From: Paenibacillus polymyxa
GTDB lineage: Bacteria; Bacillota; Bacilli; Paenibacillales; Paenibacillaceae
NCBI RefSeq assembly: GCF_015710975.1
Contig: NZ_CP049783.1
Coordinates: forward strand, 5,714,001 to 5,778,000
Length of the DNA stretch: 64,000 nt
Direction: 5' to 3'
The notes under the pieces were generated by a model. That model made no database searches, was not told where the DNA came from, and saw nothing but the letters and a program-made list of their open reading frames with translations. Both the position numbers and the translations under genes were made by a program. Within the stretch, counting starts at the first letter, position 1; every line of letters starts with the position of its first letter. Below are positions 27,351 to 36,594 of this stretch, piece by piece.

Positions 27351-27584
27351 ATGATGAAAAAACACGAAATATACAAAAAAGACAAGTGGAATATGATGAC
27401 TGTCGAGGTGCAGGGCCGTTACATCGTTCTGCGGGAAATATCTGATGATTGGGGCGAGGAAGCTCACACGTTTTTGAGCCGTCCGGCGCTGATGCATTGG
27501 GCTGAAAATCGTTTCCCCAAGCAGTCCTTTCAAGATAATGAGGAAGAGTGGCAGCGGATCATGAACGCTTTCAAACAGGTGTAG
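27351..27584 (+). CDS. Small hypothetical protein, 77 residues
   Basis: Starts MMKKHEIYKKDKWNMMTVEV with CGGAG 8 nt before the ATG; longer in-frame starts have no site. The charged chain with aromatic residues (ALMHWAENRF, EEWQRIMNAF) looks soluble and helical. I do not recognise the family. It ends 7 nt before the next small gene, with which it is probably translated. Confidence 0.6.
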   Translation: MMKKHEIYKKDKWNMMTVEVQGRYIVLREISDDWGEEAHTFLSRPALMHWAENRFPKQSFQDNEEEWQRIMNAFKQV

Positions 27585-27591
27585 CCTATTC

Positions 27592-27780
27592 ATGGTGTCC
27601 AACAGCTATCTCATCTTCATTATTCTGGCCTTCACGCTGGGCGGAGTGCTGATCATGAAGCGTGAAACGATACCGACTCCTCTCAAAAAGTGGATGGCCC
27701 TCACTGCCGTAATCATGATTTGCCTTGCCTTTTATCTTATTGTATACAGCTTATTAAATATAGGTTCCAACCCACAGTAA
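27592..27780 (+). CDS. Small membrane protein, 62 residues
   Basis: Two hydrophobic segments (residues 4-22 and 33-56) separated by a basic loop (MKRETIPTPLKKW), giving a helical hairpin. AGGTG lies 10 nt before the ATG, inside the end of the previous gene. Not recognised; the tight spacing suggests it works with the 77-residue protein. Confidence 0.6.
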   Translation: MVSNSYLIFIILAFTLGGVLIMKRETIPTPLKKWMALTAVIMICLAFYLIVYSLLNIGSNPQ

Positions 27781-27856
27781 GAAAAATTATACTTTCAGGG
27801 GCAAAAGGTCATACTATGGCATAACAAGCCATGGTATAAGGAGGATATGCCGTTAC

Positions 27857-29776
27857 ATGCATCCTGTAAAACCTCTTGCCCTGCTGCTTACGGTAAGCGT
27901 GGCGGTTTCTTCGTTTTGGCATCCGTCCCTTACCGCCGCAGCCCTATCCCACATTACGTTCGATCAGAGGAGGCTCTCCATGAGTGAAATTGTAAAACGC
28001 GCTGATGCGCCAGTGGAAAATACATGGAAACTGGAAGACCTGTTCCCCAACCGCAAGGCATGGGATCAAGAATACGAAGAAGTCAAACAATTGGCCAAAA
28101 AGGCTGCTCAATTCCAAGGCAAGCTCAATTCAGCCGAAGCGATTGGCAACTGCTTCAAACTCGAAGATGAGCTGTCACTTAAAACCGAGCGTGTATATGT
28201 GTATGCCCATCTTCACCATGATGAAGATACGGCTGAACCTACATATCAGGGTCTTTCGCAAAAAGCTAAAAAACTAGGCGTGGAAGTCAGCGAGTCTCTT
28301 TCATTCGTGACACCTGAAATTTTGGCGCTGCCAGATTCTCAGCTTGATGCCTTCATTGAAGATCCGAAGCTTTCGGATTATAAGTTTACACTTCAAGAAA
28401 TGAAACGGGAAAAAGCTCATATTTTGGGCAAAACAGAAGAAGCACTGCTCGCTCAGGTTGGCAATCTGGCTCAAGCCCCGCAAACAATTTTCGGGATGCT
28501 TAACAACGCGGATCTGAAGTTTCCGAAAATCAAGGATGAGCATGGCAAAGAGGTCGAGCTGACTCATGGTAGCTACATCCAATTTCTCGAAAGTCCACAC
28601 CGCGAAGTACGTGAACGTGCTTTTAAAGCGGTATATGACACATATGCCAAAAATAAAAATACGATTGCCTCTACATTGAGTGCTAATGTGAACAAAAATA
28701 TTTTTTATTCACGTGTTCGCAAATACCCTTCCGTACTGGAAATGTCATTATACGGTGATAATATTCCGAAAGAAGTGTATACGAATCTTATTGATACGAT
28801 TCATGAAAGCTTGCCCCTGCTTCACCGTTATATCAAGCTGCGTAAGAAGCTGTTAGGTGTGGATGAGCTTCATATGTATGATTTATTCGCTCCGCTTGTG
28901 GACGAATACAAGATGGACATTACGTATGAAGACGCCAAAAAGCAAACCAAAGAAGGCCTTAAGCCTCTGGGCGAGGACTATCTGGCTTCATTGCAAAAAG
29001 GCTACGATGAGCGCTGGATTGACGTATACGAAAATGAAAATAAGCGTACAGGCGCCTATAGCTGGGGAGCTTATGGCACCCACCCTTATGTGCTCCTGAA
29101 CCATAAAGATAACCTGAACAGCATGTTCACGCTTGCGCATGAAATGGGGCATGCGTTGCATTCGTACTATTCAGACAACGCATTGAAGTACCGAGATGCA
29201 CAGTATACCATTTTCCTGGCTGAAGTGGCTTCCACTACTAATGAAGCCTTGCTGATGGATTATTTGCTGAACAAGTCTACCGATCCAAAAGAGAAAATGT
29301 ACCTTCTCACCTACTATGCGGACCAATTCCGTACAACAGTATTCCGTCAAACGATGTTTGCGGAATTTGAGAAGATTGTACATGAGCGTGCTGAACAGGG
29401 AGAATCCCTTACACCGCAGCTTTTGTCGGAGATTTACTATGATTTGAATGTGAAATATCACGGACCTGGCATGAAGGTAGACAAAGACATAGAAATGGAA
29501 TGGGCACGAATCCCTCATTTCTATAACAGCTTCTATGTCTACAAATATGCTACTGGCTTCTCGGCAGCAACCAGTTTTTCGAAACAGATTCTGGAAGAAG
29601 GCCAGCCAGCCGTTGACCGTTACTTAGGCTTCCTAAAGAGCGGTGGCAGTGATTATTCAATCAATATTTTGAAGAAAGCTGGCGTTGACATGTCCTCTCC
29701 GCAGCCGATTCGCGAAGCCATGAGCGTATTTGAAGAAGTCATTACGGAAATGGAAAAGCTAACTGAAGGAAAGTAA
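27857..29776 (+). CDS. pepF: Oligoendopeptidase F (M3 family), with alternative starts
   Basis: Zinc peptidase degrading oligopeptides. The M3 motif LAHEMGHALHSYYSD is near residue 428 of the long form, with the distal ligand Glu about 25 residues on. The first 41 residues look like a signal peptide (basic MHPVK, hydrophobic LALLLTVSVAVSSFW, cleavage-like SLTAAALS), and AAGGAGG is 12 nt before this ATG. A second ATG at 27980 (MSEIVKRADAPVENTWKLED) has AGAGGAGG 7 nt upstream and corresponds to the usual cytosolic PepF start. Either or both may be used; most known PepF enzymes are cytosolic. Confidence 0.9.
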   Translation: MHPVKPLALLLTVSVAVSSFWHPSLTAAALSHITFDQRRLSMSEIVKRADAPVENTWKLEDLFPNRKAWDQEYEEVKQLAKKAAQFQGKLNSAEAIGNCFKLEDELSLKTERVYVYAHLHHDEDTAEPTYQGLSQKAKKLGVEVSESLSFVTPEILALPDSQLDAFIEDPKLSDYKFTLQEMKREKAHILGKTEEALLAQVGNLAQAPQTIFGMLNNADLKFPKIKDEHGKEVELTHGSYIQFLESPHREVRERAFKAVYDTYAKNKNTIASTLSANVNKNIFYSRVRKYPSVLEMSLYGDNIPKEVYTNLIDTIHESLPLLHRYIKLRKKLLGVDELHMYDLFAPLVDEYKMDITYEDAKKQTKEGLKPLGEDYLASLQKGYDERWIDVYENENKRTGAYSWGAYGTHPYVLLNHKDNLNSMFTLAHEMGHALHSYYSDNALKYRDAQYTIFLAEVASTTNEALLMDYLLNKSTDPKEKMYLLTYYADQFRTTVFRQTMFAEFEKIVHERAEQGESLTPQLLSEIYYDLNVKYHGPGMKVDKDIEMEWARIPHFYNSFYVYKYATGFSAATSFSKQILEEGQPAVDRYLGFLKSGGSDYSINILKKAGVDMSSPQPIREAMSVFEEVITEMEKLTEGK

Positions 29777-29820
29777 AACCGTGCACACTTCGAATCCCGC
29801 ATTAAAAAGATGCACGGATA

Positions 29821-29855
29821 AATCCCTTGTCCATGGAGGACAAGGGATTTTATAA
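29821..29855 (+). terminator. Terminator after pepF
   Basis: AATCCCTTGTCC-atgg-AGGACAAGGGATTTTAT, a perfect stem with a short T-run. Confidence 0.75.
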
Positions 29856-29877
29856 TGTAACGGGAGGAGGTGGCATT

Positions 29878-30255
29878 TTGAAAACACAATGGTCTTTGAT
29901 TGCAGCACTTGTTATAGCTTTGTTAACAGCTGTTTTTGCTGTTATTAATGTCAATTCGGTTCAAGTGAACCTTCTGTTTAGCAGGGTCAGCATTCCTTTG
30001 ATTCTGCTTATTCTCGGTTGCACTCTTTTAGGTGGACTTATTGTCGGTTCTTTCGGAATCTTCCGTCAATATAGGCTTCAGAGAGAGATCAAGCGTCTGA
30101 CTAATCAGCTTCATACACTACAAGAAGAGCACACATCGGCAGTGGAAGCATACGCGAATGTGTCCAATGACACGACTGGTTCTTCCAGCACGGTGTCTAC
30201 ATCCGACCCAGGTATAGAGCAACCGTCCTCTAACCCTGATCGGTTGTCCAAATGA
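29878..30255 (+). CDS. LapA-domain (DUF1049) membrane protein
   Basis: A 125-residue protein starting MKTQWSLIAALVIALLTAVF at TTG 29878, with GGGAGGAGG about 9 nt upstream. It has two transmembrane helices separated by the NVNSVQVNLLF-like turn of the LapA/YciS family, then a cytosolic coiled coil (residues 65-88) and a disordered Ser/Thr-rich tail. In other bacteria such proteins aid envelope assembly. It is 13 bp before the M42 peptidase gene, so probably co-transcribed. Confidence 0.75.
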   Translation: MKTQWSLIAALVIALLTAVFAVINVNSVQVNLLFSRVSIPLILLILGCTLLGGLIVGSFGIFRQYRLQREIKRLTNQLHTLQEEHTSAVEAYANVSNDTTGSSSTVSTSDPGIEQPSSNPDRLSK

Positions 30256-30268
30256 GGAGGAGCAACAA

Positions 30269-31306
30269 ATGACAATTCAATTCAATGAAAACTATATCAT
30301 GAGCTTTTTAAATCAGCTTTTGAACACGCCCAGTCCTAGCGGATATACACATCATGTGATGGAGCTGATTCGTAAGGAAGCCGAAAAGCTAGGGGTACCC
30401 ATCGAATGGAATGCAAAAGGTGGTGCTATCCTGACTCTGAAAGGTGAAGAAACGGACCATACAGTGGCGCTTAGCGCGCATGTGGATACATTGGGGGCGA
30501 TGGTTCGTTCGATTACAGCGCAAGGTACCCTACGCCTGACATCTGTGGGTGGCTTCATGATGAACAGCATTGAGAACGAATACTGCCTTATTCATACCAG
30601 AAGCGGACAAACGTATACGGGCACTATTCTATCCAGCCACCCATCCGTGCACGTCTATGATGATGCACGAAGCTTTGAGCGCAAGGAGAGCCATATGGAG
30701 GTACGGATTGACGAGCTTGTCGAGTCGAAAGAAGACGTGCTTCAGCTCGGTATTTCGGTGGGCGATTTTATTTCGTTCGAAGCGCGCCCAGTCGTAACGC
30801 CCAGTGGCTTTATCAAGTCGCGGCACTTGGATGATAAAGCCAGCGTAGCGGCACTGTTTGGTTTATTAGAATCATCTGTACATGGAGGCTGGAAGCCTCG
30901 ACATACTGTTAAATTGCTCATTTCCAACTATGAGGAAGTGGGGCACGGAGCGGCCTACATACCTGAAGGAATCAGTGAGATGATTGCTGTCGACATGGGC
31001 TGCATAGGTGAAGATCTGAGCTGCAAGGAAACGGACGTTTCCATCTGTGCCAAAGACTCCTCAGGCCCTTACGACTATAACATGACGACCCGTCTGATTG
31101 AGCTGGCCAAGGAGCTGAATATTCCGTATGCGGTAGATATTTATCCGCACTATGGTTCAGACGCTTCGGCTGCGCTTAAAGCAGGCAATAACATTCGTGC
31201 CGCACTGATCGGACCTGGCGTACACGCCTCTCACGCAATGGAGCGCACGCATAAGCAGGCCGTATTAAACACTGCCCGTCTGCTTGCGGCTTATGTAACA
31301 GCCTAA
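30269..31306 (+). CDS. M42-family metallo-aminopeptidase
   Basis: A 345-residue cytosolic dinuclear zinc peptidase (FrvX/YsdC-like). Metal ligands are visible in order: ALSAHVDTLG, SRHLDDKASVA, NYEEVGHGA, AVDMGC, and GVHASHAMERTH at the end. GAGGAGG lies 7 nt before the ATG. Related proteins are aminopeptidases or were earlier called endoglucanases; the aminopeptidase role is more likely. A bidirectional terminator follows. Confidence 0.9.
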   Translation: MTIQFNENYIMSFLNQLLNTPSPSGYTHHVMELIRKEAEKLGVPIEWNAKGGAILTLKGEETDHTVALSAHVDTLGAMVRSITAQGTLRLTSVGGFMMNSIENEYCLIHTRSGQTYTGTILSSHPSVHVYDDARSFERKESHMEVRIDELVESKEDVLQLGISVGDFISFEARPVVTPSGFIKSRHLDDKASVAALFGLLESSVHGGWKPRHTVKLLISNYEEVGHGAAYIPEGISEMIAVDMGCIGEDLSCKETDVSICAKDSSGPYDYNMTTRLIELAKELNIPYAVDIYPHYGSDASAALKAGNNIRAALIGPGVHASHAMERTHKQAVLNTARLLAAYVTA

Positions 31307-31352
31307 CCATTTATGCTGCATGGAAAACAGGTGCACATACTTTTACTTCTAC

Positions 31353-31396
31353 AAAAAAGCAAGCCTCCATCTAAATGGAGACTTGCTTTTATTTTT
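31353..31396. terminator. Bidirectional terminator
   Basis: AAAAAAGCAAG...CTCCAT and ATGGAG...CTTGCTTTTATTTTT arms. The distal T-run overlaps the stop codon of the ABC-F gene. Confidence 0.85.
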
Positions 31397-33344
31397 AAGA
31401 TTTACTTTGTTCAATTTGCTCGGCTAGCTCATTCAAATAGGTCCAACGTTCCATTTGGTACTCTAGATGCTGTTCAGCCTTCGCTTGCTCAGCCAACAGC
31501 TCCTGCAACCGTGCCGAATCGCTGAAAGATTCCTCCATCTGTCGCTGAATGTCGGCTAATTTCTGTTCGGCTTGTTCAATCAGCTCATCAATCTGCTCAT
31601 ATTCCCGCTGTTCCTTAAAGGTAAATTTAAGCTTGGGTTTATTTGCCCCATTGACTGATTCGGAAGGACCCGCAGACTTAGGTGCAGAAGACCGATTCGA
31701 GGAAGCTGTACCCGGCGAGACAGACGTATTCGCAGAAAGCTGTGCATTTTTACTGATCCATTCTGCATACTCGCTATAGTCGCCTACATGTACACGTACC
31801 TGTCCATTCCCTTCGAATGCCAGTATTTTGTCCACGGTCCGATCCAGGAAATAACGATCATGGGAAACGATAAAAACTACGCCTGGGAATTCATCCAGAT
31901 AGTCTTCCAAAACGGAAAGAGTCTGAATATCGAGATCATTTGTCGGTTCATCCAGCAATAGTACATTTGGTGCGGACATAAGGACACGCAGCAGATACAA
32001 GCGACGTTTTTCGCCCCCGGACAAACGAGAAATAACCGTCCATTGCGCGCTTGGTGCAAACAGAAAACGCTCCAGCATCTGCGCAGCTGTAATCGTCGAA
32101 CCATCTGCCGTACGAATCACTTCCGCTTCTTCCTTAATATATTCAATGACACGCAAGGATTCGTCCATTTCCTGATGCTCTTGAGTAAAATAACCGAGCT
32201 TCACAGTTGGTCCCAATACAACACTGCCGGAATCTGGTTCTACACGCTGGGCAATCATTTGGAGCAGAGTGGATTTTCCACTACCGTTAGGTCCTAGGAT
32301 GCCCACACGATCACCAGGAACCGCAATGTAACTCAAATCCTGAATCAGCTTACGGGAATCTACCGATTTGGACAAATGCTCGATCTCCAATATCTTTTTA
32401 CCCAGACGTGTGGAGGCTACGGACATATCTACAGATCCAGAACGAGCTTCCGGTTGCTGATCCCTAAGCTGCTCATATCGGTCAATACGCGCTTTCTGCT
32501 TGGTCGAACGTGCCTTTGCTCCTCGACGAATCCAGGCCAGCTCATTACGCAGCAGGTTCTTCCTTTTTTGTTCCGAAGATGCTTCCCGCTCCTCGCGTTC
32601 TGCCTTCAGCTCCAGAAAACGGGTATAGTTAGCCTCATAACGGAAAAGGCGACCATGATCCAGCTCTAACATGACATTAGCAACTCTATCCAGAAAATAG
32701 CGATCATGCGTGATCATTAACAACGCACCACGTCTCTTTTGCAAATATTGCTCCAACCACGCAACGGAATCATTATCAATATGGTTGGTAGGCTCGTCCA
32801 AAATGAGCAGCTCACAAGGTTGGATCAAAGCCGCAGCCAAAGCAACCCGTTTACGCTGACCACCAGAGAGAACGCCCATACGAGACTCAAACTGAGTGAT
32901 TCCCAGTCGGGTAAGTATATTTTTGGCCTCGCTCTCCAGCTGCCATGCTTGGAACGTATCCATTTGCTGACTTGCTCGCAGCAGGCGGTTTTGGAGCTCC
33001 TCGCTACCCGGATTCAATTCCAGTAATTCCATCGTTTCTGTATATTCACGCACTGCTTTCATTTCAGGCTGGTTGCCATGAAAAATATGCTGGAGTACCT
33101 TCATTTCAGGATCAAACTCCGGATTTTGTGCCAGATACTGAATTCGCACATCGTTGTTCACTGCAATATTACCGTCATCTGGCGGCTCTAGGCCGGAAAT
33201 TACACGTAAAAACGTTGATTTTCCAGTACCATTTACACCAACAACCCCTATTTTGTCGCGCTCATCCATACCAAAGGAAACATCCTCGAACAACATTTTC
33301 TCGCCGTAGCTTTTGGTTATATGTTCAACGGTCATAATATTCAT
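31395..33344 (-). CDS. ABC-F family ATPase (Uup/YfmR-like)
   Basis: A ribosome-associated ATPase without membrane domain, 649 residues. Two ABC cassettes are present: Walker A GVNGTGKST and GPNGSGKST, signatures LSGGQRKR and LSGGEKRR, Walker B LLILDEPTNHID and VLLLDEPTNDLD. The linker (Lys/Arg-rich, residues 235-300) is followed by cassette 2 and a C-terminal coiled coil (residues 565-645) as in Uup/YfmR. The start MNIMTVEHITKSYGEK has TAGGGA 7 nt upstream. Such factors rescue or tune stalled ribosomes; antibiotic protection cannot be judged from sequence. Confidence 0.9.
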   Translation of the reverse strand: MNIMTVEHITKSYGEKMLFEDVSFGMDERDKIGVVGVNGTGKSTFLRVISGLEPPDDGNIAVNNDVRIQYLAQNPEFDPEMKVLQHIFHGNQPEMKAVREYTETMELLELNPGSEELQNRLLRASQQMDTFQAWQLESEAKNILTRLGITQFESRMGVLSGGQRKRVALAAALIQPCELLILDEPTNHIDNDSVAWLEQYLQKRRGALLMITHDRYFLDRVANVMLELDHGRLFRYEANYTRFLELKAEREEREASSEQKRKNLLRNELAWIRRGAKARSTKQKARIDRYEQLRDQQPEARSGSVDMSVASTRLGKKILEIEHLSKSVDSRKLIQDLSYIAVPGDRVGILGPNGSGKSTLLQMIAQRVEPDSGSVVLGPTVKLGYFTQEHQEMDESLRVIEYIKEEAEVIRTADGSTITAAQMLERFLFAPSAQWTVISRLSGGEKRRLYLLRVLMSAPNVLLLDEPTNDLDIQTLSVLEDYLDEFPGVVFIVSHDRYFLDRTVDKILAFEGNGQVRVHVGDYSEYAEWISKNAQLSANTSVSPGTASSNRSSAPKSAGPSESVNGANKPKLKFTFKEQREYEQIDELIEQAEQKLADIQRQMEESFSDSARLQELLAEQAKAEQHLEYQMERWTYLNELAEQIEQSKS

Positions 33345-33414
33345 TACAGATTCCCTACTCTTCCCCAATTTTGTGATGCATCTTGTTTATTTTAACACAG
33401 ACACAGCCAATGAT

Positions 33415-33454
33415 TAAAAAAACCGTTAGCTGAACAAAGCCAGTACGGTTTTAA
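33415..33454. terminator. Terminator after the TetR gene
   Basis: AAAACCGTACTGGCT / AGCTAACGGTTTTTTT on the minus strand; a shorter T-run (TTTTAAAA) stands on the other side. Confidence 0.8.
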
Positions 33455-33465
33455 AAGACCACATG

Positions 33466-34044
33466 TCAGAATTTTTGTACTCCGGCCTCACAGCCATGCA
33501 TAAATAAATTAGCTGCCAATGCAGCCGTCTGATCCACGTCACATGCACGGAAATCTTGATTCAACAAAATATCCATTTTTAGGCGTTCCATCATACCAAT
33601 GAATGCCTTGGCATGAAATTCGGGCTGCGGCACACCCTCTGACGCCAGTTTATTTTTGACCAGATCGGTATAGTCCTGAATAAATCCCCGCATAAACTCC
33701 ATAAGATCAGGGTCACTATTCGGAGTCATAAAAAATAATTTAGTATGCTGCTTGCGTTTGTAATAATAGTGGAGATGCAAATTCGCCATCCGCAGCAGTC
33801 CCTCTCCCAAAGTACGATTGACCAATGCACCTTGCATTTCGGATAGATATTGTTCGCAATCTCTACGTGTGACTGCTGTAAATAACTGCTCTTTACTTTT
33901 AAAGTACAAGTATACCGTGCCTTTAGCAACACCCGCTTGTTCTGCAATTTCGGAAATTTTGCTTTCATAAAAGCCTTTGGTGCCGAAGACAGTGTAAGCG
34001 GCGTCCAAAATAGCTTCATATTTATCTCCGTGCATATCCCCCAT
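33466..34044 (-). CDS. TetR-family transcriptional regulator
   Basis: A 192-residue repressor-type protein. The N-terminal helix-turn-helix is clear (AILDAAYTVFGTKGFYESKISEIAEQAGVAKGTVYLYF in pieces: FGTKGFYESKISEIA, GVAKGTVYLYFKSK); the rest is the all-helical ligand and dimer domain, of the YsiA/FadR-like kind seen in fatty-acid regulators. AGGAGG is 7 nt before the ATG. It has its own terminator. Target unknown. Confidence 0.88.
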   Translation of the reverse strand: MGDMHGDKYEAILDAAYTVFGTKGFYESKISEIAEQAGVAKGTVYLYFKSKEQLFTAVTRRDCEQYLSEMQGALVNRTLGEGLLRMANLHLHYYYKRKQHTKLFFMTPNSDPDLMEFMRGFIQDYTDLVKNKLASEGVPQPEFHAKAFIGMMERLKMDILLNQDFRACDVDQTAALAANLFMHGCEAGVQKF

Positions 34045-34109
34045 CTTTGCACCTCCTGAAACAATGATTGAAGCACGCAGTTATTCTCTAGAACGATCTC
34101 CAGCCTGGC

Positions 34110-34916
34110 TCATAGCATAAAGAAGATACCTGCAAGAGCGACCAATCCTCCGAAAATAGAGCTGATGCTATTCACCCGATCATTGCTCATCCAATGCCAG
34201 CCTCGTAGATAGACTGTCGTTTGCCCACAATGCGAGTCTACCTCTACTTCCCGTTTGCAAACTGGGCAGAAACGCATCAACTGCACTGTAGCACCAAGAT
34301 AGGAATCAGCGAAGGCTCCAGCACTGCCAGATAACCCTCCGATCAGTGCCCACAGCCATATTGGCAATTCCGGCATACCAACGACGTGTCCAAAACCCCA
34401 TGCGCCTATACCGATCAGTATGCCACCGGCCAAGGCCGCAGCCGTTCCCAATACAGATACTCCTCCCGAGGTTCCGGGTGCCAGCACCTTCCCGGTAAGC
34501 ACCGAACGAGGCGGCTTACGACTCAGGCTTCCAAATTCCGTTGCCCACGTATCAGCTGTGACTGTAGCCATAACACCGACAAATGCCAGTTGCCAAGCAA
34601 CATGAGGCCATATCGCATGACCTAGACATAGCAGCATGCCTAATCCCCCATTGGCCCACACTTGTCCTGCATCCCGGTTACCGGTTTTGGCATATGACTT
34701 TTCGAGCTCAGCCTTGCGCTCCTTTTTGAACTTCGACAATAGAGTGGACGTGATAAAAAATAAGAGCAATGTGCCGAACCAAAACAGGTTGCCCGCCCCA
34801 TAATACACAGTTCCCATCAGTACAGCCGCAGCAAAGCCGGATAAGGTTAAGGATTTTTTATAAAATGCAGCCCCCGCCACTACAGCAGCGGAAAGTAATC
34901 CGATGATCCAGTCCAT
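34110..34916 (-). CDS. DUF92 family membrane protein
   Basis: A 268-residue integral membrane protein with about seven hydrophobic segments. The DUF92 (TMEM19) pattern is present: FKKERKAEL after the second helix, GNRDAGQVWANGG, ADTWATEFGSLS, GTSGGVS and DSYLGATVQ. It carries a small pair of CxxC/C-x-H-C elements (FCPVCKREVEVDSHCG) between the last helices that could bind zinc. Related enzymes include phytyl-phosphate kinase VTE6; its substrate here is unknown. The ATG at 34916 is 6 nt after CGGGGG. Confidence 0.8.
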   Translation of the reverse strand: MDWIIGLLSAAVVAGAAFYKKSLTLSGFAAAVLMGTVYYGAGNLFWFGTLLLFFITSTLLSKFKKERKAELEKSYAKTGNRDAGQVWANGGLGMLLCLGHAIWPHVAWQLAFVGVMATVTADTWATEFGSLSRKPPRSVLTGKVLAPGTSGGVSVLGTAAALAGGILIGIGAWGFGHVVGMPELPIWLWALIGGLSGSAGAFADSYLGATVQLMRFCPVCKREVEVDSHCGQTTVYLRGWHWMSNDRVNSISSIFGGLVALAGIFFML

Positions 34917-34994
34917 GATATACCCCCGCATTTGAGATGAATCTCTGTTTTTCGCTTTTAGTTCTGTATATCATTGTACAATGCTATACGCTTA

Positions 34995-35035
34995 TATAAA
35001 AGCCGTGCCCCATGCTTTCGCACAGGACACGGCCT
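34995..35035 (-). terminator. Terminator after the FAH-family gene
   Basis: Minus-strand GGCCGTGTCC and GGGGCACGGC arms are followed by TTTTAT, 45 nt after the stop codon. Confidence 0.75.
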
Positions 35036-35079
35036 TCACAAGGCTTTTTAAATCATCTTCATTAATGCCGTCTGTAGAT

Positions 35080-35703
35080 TTAGCCGATGATGAAGCTTCC
35101 CTGACGGTCACTCCCCCAATAAAGCTCAAAGCGGTCCCCGCTCGCTGTAGGCCCTACACCCGCCGGAGTGCCTGTAAAAATAATGTCACCCTCACCCAGT
35201 CCATATTGAGTCGCTATATATTCAACGATGTGCTGGATGGAAAAGATCATGTCCTTGATATGCCCACGCTGCACCTCTTGTCCATTTTTAAGCAAGGAAA
35301 AATCCTTCTGCTCCAGCATGTCCAAGCTCTCTAAAGGCAAGAACGGTGTCACAGGTGCAGACGATTTAAAGCCTTTGGCAGCAGTCCATGGATGACCTTT
35401 TTTCTTGAGCGTACTTTGTACATCACGCAGGGTAAAATCAATGCCAAACGCAAAAGCGTTCAGACACGCATCTGCGGTCATGCCTGGTTCGTAGTTACGT
35501 CCTACAGCCACCACCAGTTCAGTTTCAAAATGAATATCTCCCTTACCCTGAGGAAGCTCCAGCTTAGCACCATCCAATGGCACAACCGCATGAGATGGTT
35601 TCAAGAAAATCATCGGTTCTGAGGGAACATCATTCCCCAGTTCCTCCGCATGCAACTTATAATTGCGTCCGACACAATAAACATTACGAATTTCCACATT
35701 CAT
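35080..35703 (-). CDS. Fumarylacetoacetate hydrolase family protein
   Basis: A 207-residue single-domain enzyme of the FAH superfamily (FAHD1/YcgM-like acylpyruvase or oxaloacetate decarboxylase). Family features are VYCVGRNYKLHAEELG, the metal-binding Glu pair in IHFETELVVAVG, DFTLRDVQ, and IIFTGTPAGVGP. AAAGGGTGA lies 9 nt before the ATG. The exact substrate cannot be read from sequence. Confidence 0.85.
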   Translation of the reverse strand: MNVEIRNVYCVGRNYKLHAEELGNDVPSEPMIFLKPSHAVVPLDGAKLELPQGKGDIHFETELVVAVGRNYEPGMTADACLNAFAFGIDFTLRDVQSTLKKKGHPWTAAKGFKSSAPVTPFLPLESLDMLEQKDFSLLKNGQEVQRGHIKDMIFSIQHIVEYIATQYGLGEGDIIFTGTPAGVGPTASGDRFELYWGSDRQGSFIIG

Positions 35704-35742
35704 TACGATCCGTCACCCTTTCTGCGTATGTAGTCCAATTGA

Positions 35743-36513
35743 TTAACGAATAAGTTTACGTATATAGTGCCACAACCGGGACTTGGAAAGCAAAAAAACC
35801 TGCTCCCAGCGATCCGGCCAGTTGGTACAGATCATCAATTCAGGATGCAATGAGGACAATCTCCGCATGATACGCCGGTCATCCACCGTCCACGCCATGA
35901 CCGTAATCCCCCGCCCGATCAAATCTTTCAAGAGCTTTCGGTCCAACCGTGGATAACCCATAGATAAAAATGTACATTGTAAATTTTCTAATTGCTTTGC
36001 CAAATCGTCTGGACGCGCATCAATAATCAGCCCGGTACGGATTTCGGGTGCCAGTTCTTTTGCTCGGCGCAAGGCCGCACGCTCAAAAGAGGTTAAAACC
36101 ACCTCACCCTCCATCCCCCTCATTATAATTTCACGAAGGACGGCTTTCTCTAGTCCCGGATACATATCACCAGCAGTTTTGAGCTCAATATTGAGCGATA
36201 CACGTCCCTGGCACAAATCAAGCACTTGGGCGAGGGACGGAATAGGTTCCCCGTGATATTGTGCATTTTTCCAGCTACCTGCATCGAGTCGTTGTAAGTC
36301 TTTCCAGTCTGCATCCTTTACTCTTCCCGTACCGTTCGTCGTTCGCTCCAGCGTAAAATCATGAATGACGACCGGAACACCGTCCTTTGACAGCTGTACA
36401 TCCAGTTCAATCCAGTGCACAAAAGGCTGTTCCAGCGCAAGCTTAAAGGCTGCCATCGTGTTCTCGGGAGCAATCCCCGAGAAACCGCGGTGAGCCACAC
36501 ACATATGATTCAT
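35743..36513 (-). CDS. Glycerophosphodiester phosphodiesterase
   Basis: Hydrolyses glycerophosphodiesters to glycerol 3-phosphate and an alcohol. It has 256 residues of GDPD TIM barrel with the catalytic His pair and metal Glu/Asp: VAHRGFSGIAPENT, WIELDVQLSKDGVPVVIHDFTLERTT, and later NIELKT. There is no signal peptide, so the UgpQ-like cytosolic type is more likely than secreted GlpQ. The ATG at 36513 has GGAGGT 9 nt upstream; the 12-codon longer form does not. Confidence 0.9.
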   Translation of the reverse strand: MNHMCVAHRGFSGIAPENTMAAFKLALEQPFVHWIELDVQLSKDGVPVVIHDFTLERTTNGTGRVKDADWKDLQRLDAGSWKNAQYHGEPIPSLAQVLDLCQGRVSLNIELKTAGDMYPGLEKAVLREIIMRGMEGEVVLTSFERAALRRAKELAPEIRTGLIIDARPDDLAKQLENLQCTFLSMGYPRLDRKLLKDLIGRGITVMAWTVDDRRIMRRLSSLHPELMICTNWPDRWEQVFLLSKSRLWHYIRKLIR

Positions 36514-36594
36514 CCCGTTATGACCTCCATTCACAAAGGAGTCGCTCATACGATCGTTCCGTCCATGTCCATATTAACAATTTCTTTCTTACTG

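Noticed and set aside
27847..27987. 46-codon frame overlapping the start of pepF
   Set aside because: Its ATG is only 2 nt from the Shine-Dalgarno sequence and its peptide shows no features; kept only as a possible coupling element in the pepF finding.
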